This document shows, piece by piece, positions 30,342 to 34,196 of a stretch of 34,196 nt of DNA (position 1 is its first letter; every line of letters begins with the position of its first letter). The DNA is from a virus, in IMG/VR virus record IMGVR_UViG_3300046694_000407, positions 1-34,196 of that record, one strand, 5' to 3'. Both the position numbers and the translations under genes were made by a program. A model generated the notes under the pieces. The model searched no databases, had not been told where the DNA came from, and worked only from the letters and a program-made list of their open reading frames with translations.

Positions 30342-31229
30342 TCAGCCCGCCATCGTCACGGTGTAGCCCACGCAGAACGCCGCCTGCTCTTTCGTCGGGG
30401 CCAGATCGACCCAGTCGGGCAACTCCACCCGGGAAACGCCGGCAACGTGCAATTGCGCGTCGATCGCGGAACGCGCGACCTCCACCCCCAGGCGCTTGCG
30501 GGGATTGATCCATGCCGCTAGCCGGGCCTTGGCTTCCGCCAAACTGGCATCCATTTCGGGGCCGGCGCCGGTCATGTGCAGAATCGCGTCAATGCGGTAA
30601 TCAATGATTTCCGCACTCTTGACCGTGACCCGATCGCCGACCGGGCGCACGTCGTCGTCGTTCAGCGCAGCCCGCACCGTGGCCAGCAACTCAGGACTGG
30701 CTACGCCGCGCCCGTCACCCTCAGTACTCAGCACCGTTACCGTAACGTAACAAGGCGCCGGGCTTTCGGCCGACGCATCCGCCACCAGCCCCGAGGCATT
30801 TCGCGCGTGCAGGATGTAGCTGTTACGCGGGCCGGCCGTGGTCAGGCCTTCATAGGCCAACTGGATGCGCTCGCGAAACGGGTCATCCTCTTCCTTGACC
30901 TCGGGCACCGGCGGCACCGCTTGCAGATCCGCCGCCTGAATAACCAGGCGTTTCAAATTGACGTTAGCCCCAAGGTGATCGAGGTCGCCGGCAATGGCGT
31001 ACGCCAGCAGCAGGGCCTTGCCGGCATCGTTGACCCGGGCGCGGTTACCGACCTTGATATAGGCGCCCGTCTCCAGCACCTTGACCACCGGATCACTCTC
31101 CAACACCGCCGTCCAGTTGTCGCCCATGTACCCGCGAAAGACCCCTAGCGTGTCCTGATAGGTGTCCTCGAAGTCGAGCGGCTCCAGCACGGTCGGCGCC
31201 GGCAACTCCGACAGATCCACGATATTCAT
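30342..31229 (-). CDS. Baseplate assembly protein J (gpJ)
   Basis: A 295-residue protein: MNIVDLSELPAP, LESDPVVKVLETGAYIKVGN, ARVNDAGKALLLAYAIAGDL, FRERIQLAYEGLTTAGPRNS and VTVLSTEGDGRGVAS. These match the gpJ family, the main wedge protein that surrounds the hub. The ATG overlaps the gpW stop as ATGA, so the two are coupled. Confidence 0.94.
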   Translation of the reverse strand: MNIVDLSELPAPTVLEPLDFEDTYQDTLGVFRGYMGDNWTAVLESDPVVKVLETGAYIKVGNRARVNDAGKALLLAYAIAGDLDHLGANVNLKRLVIQAADLQAVPPVPEVKEEDDPFRERIQLAYEGLTTAGPRNSYILHARNASGLVADASAESPAPCYVTVTVLSTEGDGRGVASPELLATVRAALNDDDVRPVGDRVTVKSAEIIDYRIDAILHMTGAGPEMDASLAEAKARLAAWINPRKRLGVEVARSAIDAQLHVAGVSRVELPDWVDLAPTKEQAAFCVGYTVTMAG

Positions 31230-31552
31230 ACGGTCACCTCTAACGTGACGCTGTCGCCCAGGTACTGACCGGCGATTTTCAGATTGATTTGCCCGCCGAT
31301 CACCGAAACGACGCTGACCCGATCCAGCTTCAAACGCGGCTCCCAGCGGCCCAGCGCGCGCGCGACTTCCGCCTGCACGGAGCTGATCCAGCCCTTGTTA
31401 ACGGGCAAGTCGATAAACCGCCGCATCTTGCTGCCGTATTCCGGCCGGTGCCGCCGGCTGCCCAGCGGCGTGCCTAGAATGTCGGGGATCGACTGGCGCA
31501 AGTGAGCGATGCCGGAAATGGGTTGGCCGGTGTGGCGATCCATTCCGATCAT
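31226..31552 (-). CDS. Baseplate assembly protein W (gpW/gp25 family) of the prophage
   Basis: A 108-residue protein: MIGMDRHTGQPI, ILGTPLGSRRHRPEYGSKM and ARALGRWEPRLKLDRVSV, the gp25-like lysozyme-fold wedge family. Same role as the partial copy at the left edge, with which it shares MIGxDR and TPLGxRxxRPxYGS. Coupled to gpJ by ATGA. Confidence 0.93.
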   Translation of the reverse strand: MIGMDRHTGQPISGIAHLRQSIPDILGTPLGSRRHRPEYGSKMRRFIDLPVNKGWISSVQAEVARALGRWEPRLKLDRVSVVSVIGGQINLKIAGQYLGDSVTLEVTV

Positions 31553-31557
31553 CTATG

Positions 31558-31809
31558 TCACTCCAACGGTTCAAGTTCGGGATGCGCCTTCAGGAAGCTG
31601 ACAGCCTGCTCATCGGACGCCGACACCTCGACCTCGTGCTTTGCCACCGCCAGCGTGCGATCCGTTCCAGGGATGCACAGCGTGCGCGAGGTATAGAGCT
31701 TGTCGCGAAACTTCAACGGCAGATCCGGCACGCGCAGGAGAGCGGTAGCAGGCTGGCGAATCGTCGACGGTAATTGCTCCTCGACAGACTGGTCATTGAT
31801 CTTGGCCAT
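31558..31809 (-). CDS. Small phage protein of unknown function
   Basis: An 83-residue protein MAKINDQSVEEQLPSTIRQP. It lies between gpV and gpW, which in P2 are adjacent, and follows a terminator. Basic centre (LPLKFRDKLYTSR) and acidic end (HPELEPLE). The start follows GGAGAAAACCC. The C-terminal stretch DEQAVSFLKAHPELEPLE recalls small tail-linked proteins of Mu-like phages, but I cannot name a family. Confidence 0.7.
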   Translation of the reverse strand: MAKINDQSVEEQLPSTIRQPATALLRVPDLPLKFRDKLYTSRTLCIPGTDRTLAVAKHEVEVSASDEQAVSFLKAHPELEPLE

Positions 31810-31826
31810 GGGTTTTCTCCAGGTAC

Positions 31827-31850
31827 AAAAAAGCCCGCACGCGGCGGGCT
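31827..31850 (-). terminator. Terminator after gpV
   Basis: AGCCCGC/GCGGGCT stem, 5-base loop, then six T on the minus strand, 16 bases after the gpV stop. Confidence 0.85.
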
Positions 31851-31865
31851 GGATGAATGTTTGGG

Positions 31866-32447
31866 TTAATGCTTGTGGTGGTTGTCGCTGTCGCCGACGG
31901 CCATGATGTTGCCTGCGCCGTCGATGTTGCCCGTTACGCGTAACGCGCCATCAATATTGACCGGGCCTTTGATGTTCACGGTGGCTTCAAGATCGATCGT
32001 TCCCGACTTCACTGTCACCGCACTATCCGTCACGACGACGTCCGTGCCGCCGACCTTGATCGTCACCGTGCCACTCGGCAGGGTGATGGTGTAGGACTTG
32101 GCCTGCCAGTCGTACACCAGCGAGCCGCCATCATCGAACCGCCACACCTCGACGTGATCGCGATTGTCCGGCTGGCTGCCGGCATTGCCGTACAGGCCAG
32201 GAATGAACGTCCCTTGCGAGACATCACCGCTGGCACTGATTAAGCTGCCCTGCTCGCCCATGCTCGGCGCGCGCCAATGGCGTGCCTTGCCGGCGGCGAT
32301 GCTGTGCCAACGCACCCAGGCGCTTGTCCATTCACCATCCGATACCCGACACACCGGCGGCGACGCGGCGAGGTCCACCGCCACCACATAACAAGCTTTG
32401 ACCACCCCCGCCAGCATGCGGTCATGTTGAGCCGTCGCGTAACTCAT
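31866..32447 (-). CDS. Baseplate spike protein V (gpV) of the prophage
   Basis: A 193-residue protein: [60 protein letters not shown], then a beta-helix repeat region ([40 protein letters not shown]). It ends with DSDNHHKH; the HxH pattern coordinates iron at the spike tip in P2 gpV. The left-hand gpV (303-911) lacks such a visible end. Confidence 0.92.
   Translation of the reverse strand: MSYATAQHDRMLAGVVKACYVVAVDLAASPPVCRVSDGEWTSAWVRWHSIAAGKARHWRAPSMGEQGSLISASGDVSQGTFIPGLYGNAGSQPDNRDHVEVWRFDDGGSLVYDWQAKSYTITLPSGTVTIKVGGTDVVVTDSAVTVKSGTIDLEATVNIKGPVNIDGALRVTGNIDGAGNIMAVGDSDNHHKH
31933..31944. repeat. 12-bp palindrome GTTACGCGTAAC, copy 3
   Basis: Lies inside the gpV gene, in the codons for LRVTG, 83 bases upstream of the terminator at 31827-31850. 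Confidence 0.8.
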
Positions 32448-32956
32448 AAATCCCGCTCCGGATCGACAACGACCTCAACGGCGTAGTCATTCAACCGCAG
32501 TTCACCCGGCTGATCATCTGGCCATGGCCATTGTTCGGTGCCGAGGTAAATCTGTTGGTTCCACTCCACCAGCCAGACCGTGTAGCCATCGAGCTGCGGC
32601 TGGGTCCAGTCCTGCAGAGCCTGGACAAACTCGGCGGGTTCGACAGCCGAGCCCCACGTCTGGGCGCGCAGCAGCACGGCCAATTGAGTCACCAATTGCA
32701 CGGCCTGCTGGTGATGGTTCGGCTTGAGCGGGTCGACGATGACGCGCGCCTCGAACTTGCACACCAGCGAGGTCTCGCCGGTGCCGATATCGGTACCCGG
32801 CTCGATCTCGGCTAGCTCCAGAAACACCGCTGGCAGCAGCACACGATCCGAAACTTTCGGCCAGGCGGTGACCGTCTGCACACCCAAAAGATGAGCGCGC
32901 AAATGTTGTTCAACCGCCCGGTATAATTGATCCAGGCTGAACGGTTCGTCAGACAT
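32444..32956 (-). CDS. Tail completion/terminator-type protein (function by position)
   Basis: A 170-residue protein starting [20 protein letters not shown]. It has [40 protein letters not shown] and [20 protein letters not shown]. Its stop overlaps the gpV start as ATGA and its start lies in the end of the gpZ-like gene. In lambda, U (tail terminator) follows Z, so the position suggests a terminator protein. The longer frame upstream is a shadow of the gpZ-like gene. The order matches the tail gene at 913-1434 before gpV. Confidence 0.75.
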   Translation of the reverse strand: MSDEPFSLDQLYRAVEQHLRAHLLGVQTVTAWPKVSDRVLLPAVFLELAEIEPGTDIGTGETSLVCKFEARVIVDPLKPNHHQQAVQLVTQLAVLLRAQTWGSAVEPAEFVQALQDWTQPQLDGYTVWLVEWNQQIYLGTEQWPWPDDQPGELRLNDYAVEVVVDPERDL

Positions 32957-33614
32957 TGCCGATCCTCTTGAGGTATTTCTGCAGCTCGTAGTTGAGTTCT
33001 TGTTTGAGAATCGCCAACAAGATCTCATCTGCCTTTTTGACCCAGCTGTCGAAATGCGGCCGGGCTTGCTCCAGCGAGACTTTGGCCTTGGCCAGCGGGA
33101 AACGACTGCCGTGTTCGGCGACCCAGCCAGAACTCGCCCCGCGACCGGGGGAGACCGTGCTGTCGGGGTAGTCGTCCCCGTTGAAATGCTTGCTGGCTGT
33201 GCGGATCCAGATGTCGGGTTTGTTGCCGTAGACCTTCTTGAGGAAAGCCCCTTGGTAACGCCGCCCCGCCACCGACACACCACTACCGGTTTGCCGCGCC
33301 CGGCCGATCCGGCTGGACTCGATGGCGTTCAAACCGAACCACAGTTTGCCGCTCGCTGCACCGCCGGAAACCGGATAGCTGCGCAAGCGCTGACGCACCG
33401 CTGCTACGGCAATGCGCTCTGACCGGCTAACAGCCCGGGCAATGTGCGTGCGCAATCTTCCCAACGTCTTGTTGATCGCACGCCGGTGCGCCGCTGCCGC
33501 TGCCTTGGGGACCAACGCCGCGAAGTCCTGAAACGCCTGAAAGTCTGTGGCCGAAGACTGGATGGAAATCATCCCGCCGGCGGCCGAGGGTTTGAAATAG
33601 CTGTCGACGCTCAT
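32949..33614 (-). CDS. Minor tail protein Z-like
   Basis: A 221-residue protein: ALVPKAAAAAHRRAINKTLG, RLRTHIARAVSRSERIAVAA, VRQRLRSYPVSGGAASGKLW, GAFLKKVYGNKPDIWIRTAS. This is the pattern of lambda gpZ-type minor tail proteins, involved in tail completion. Basic N-terminal half. Its ATG overlaps the upstream stop as ATGA. A later start MISIQSSATDFQ is possible. Confidence 0.82.
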   Translation of the reverse strand: MSVDSYFKPSAAGGMISIQSSATDFQAFQDFAALVPKAAAAAHRRAINKTLGRLRTHIARAVSRSERIAVAAVRQRLRSYPVSGGAASGKLWFGLNAIESSRIGRARQTGSGVSVAGRRYQGAFLKKVYGNKPDIWIRTASKHFNGDDYPDSTVSPGRGASSGWVAEHGSRFPLAKAKVSLEQARPHFDSWVKKADEILLAILKQELNYELQKYLKRIGNV

Positions 33615-33931
33615 GGACGCAACCTCAGAATCAGGGCGACCAGACCGTCACCGCTCGGCTCGAGCTGAATCAGGTCGTAGTCACCGCCGCCATCCAAGGC
33701 CGGCAAGTCGACGCTGACCCGCATGCCCTGCTCCAGACCTTGAGAATCGCTGACGCGGATCTCAAAGCGCGGCTCACGCAGACCGGTGTTGAGCTTGCCG
33801 AACTTGGGTTGCAGCCAGGGCGCGGCAAACATGCCGAACACGGGTTCTTCGCGACCCTCGATCCGTGCGGTGTCACCCAGCGTCTCGAACACCACCGCGT
33901 CCACCTCGGCGATCAGATCGCGAAAGCCCAC
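33611..33931 (-). CDS. Head-tail joining protein gpFII-like (lambda Phage_attach family)
   Basis: A 106-residue protein with GTG start (VGFRDLIAEVDAVVFETLGD) right after the capsid gene stop; an ATG 14 codons up lies within the capsid gene. It shows TARIEGREEPVFGMFAAPWL, RFEIRVSDSQGLEQGMRVSV and DYDLIQLEPSGDGLVALILR, fitting the lambda FII joining protein, which closes the head for tail attachment. Order capsid, FII, Z matches lambda. Confidence 0.72.
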   Translation of the reverse strand: MGFRDLIAEVDAVVFETLGDTARIEGREEPVFGMFAAPWLQPKFGKLNTGLREPRFEIRVSDSQGLEQGMRVSVDLPALDGGGDYDLIQLEPSGDGLVALILRLRP

Positions 33932-33933
33932 GG

Positions 33934-34196
33934 TCAGAGTTCCAGCAGGATCTGGGCGCGCGGTCGAGTACAAATGTGCAGCGGGTTGGACTGCGCTTCG
34001 CCGGCCATGCCTTTGTTGAAGGGCAGCGGTTCAATCATGCTGTAGTACGGAATGCCCTGAGTGTTGACCGTTTCCATGTAGTCGGCAGGTGCAAACACGG
34101 AGATATACAAGTCCGGCACACCTTCGGGAACCAGCAGCGCCTTGTCGTCATGGACAAAGGAAACGCCGGCGACCTTGCCACGGTAGCGCTCCCAGA
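33934..34196 (-). CDS. Major capsid protein E-like, partial at the right edge
   Basis: The last 86 or so residues: VSFVHDDKALLVPEGVPDLY, ISVFAPADYMETVNTQGIPY and FNKGMAGEAQSNPLHICTRP, the C-terminal signature of the lambda gpE capsid family. It shows the element to the right is a complete phage with head genes and not only a tailocin. The start lies outside the window. Confidence 0.85.
   Translation of the reverse strand, partial: WERYRGKVAGVSFVHDDKALLVPEGVPDLYISVFAPADYMETVNTQGIPYYSMIEPLPFNKGMAGEAQSNPLHICTRPRAQILLEL

Overview
This is accessory DNA from a Pseudomonas, most likely the P. fluorescens group. The leftward gene order repressor, holin, small tail protein, gpV, gpW matches the P. 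aeruginosa R-pyocin locus (PA0611, then PA0614-PA0617). Other Pseudomonas-type content supports this: an S-type pyocin domain, a GH19 endolysin and typical small prophage genes. No rRNA, intact tRNA, CRISPR array, transposase or integrase is visible.

Bases 1-4500, minus strand, are the start of an R-type tailocin (phage-tail bacteriocin) or related prophage. They hold an S24/LexA-type repressor with TGCAT-rich putative operators on both sides of its gene, two paralogous tail-fibre chaperones placed upstream of the holin and bracketed by near-identical terminators, then holin, a small tail protein, gpV and gpW, which runs off the left edge.

Bases 4700-8400 are host-like cargo: a membrane O-acyltransferase, a small lipoprotein, a DUF1090-type periplasmic protein after an unknown gene, and an overlapping pair encoding a ToxR-like membrane regulator and a FidL-like membrane partner.

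Bases 8700-17500 are a mosaic island. It holds an S-type-pyocin-domain nuclease toxin with its DUF6572 immunity protein. Next comes an AT-rich three-gene block (small membrane protein, AbiTii-domain protein, coiled-coil membrane protein) bounded by a perfect 20-nt inverted repeat; this is the best candidate for an undescribed defence module. Small prophage-type genes follow, including an XRE regulator and three tightly coupled unknown genes. The island ends at a tRNA-Ser-like 3' fragment at 17470-17495, read here as an attachment-site scar.

Bases 17500-34196 are the late region of a prophage on the minus strand with a lambda-like head and head-tail junction (major capsid gpE, gpFII, gpZ) and a P2-like contractile tail (V, W, J, I, fibre, chaperone, sheath FI, tube FII, E/E', tape measure T, U, X, D). 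Endolysin, Rz with nested Rz1, and an adenine methylase close it. Special features are a tandemly duplicated gpE domain, a likely +1 frameshift (CTT TAA) into E', a 12-bp palindrome GTTACGCGTAAC present three times, several intrinsic terminators inside the operon (one inside the endolysin gene) that imply antitermination, and an AT-rich membrane-protein cargo gene beside the methylase.
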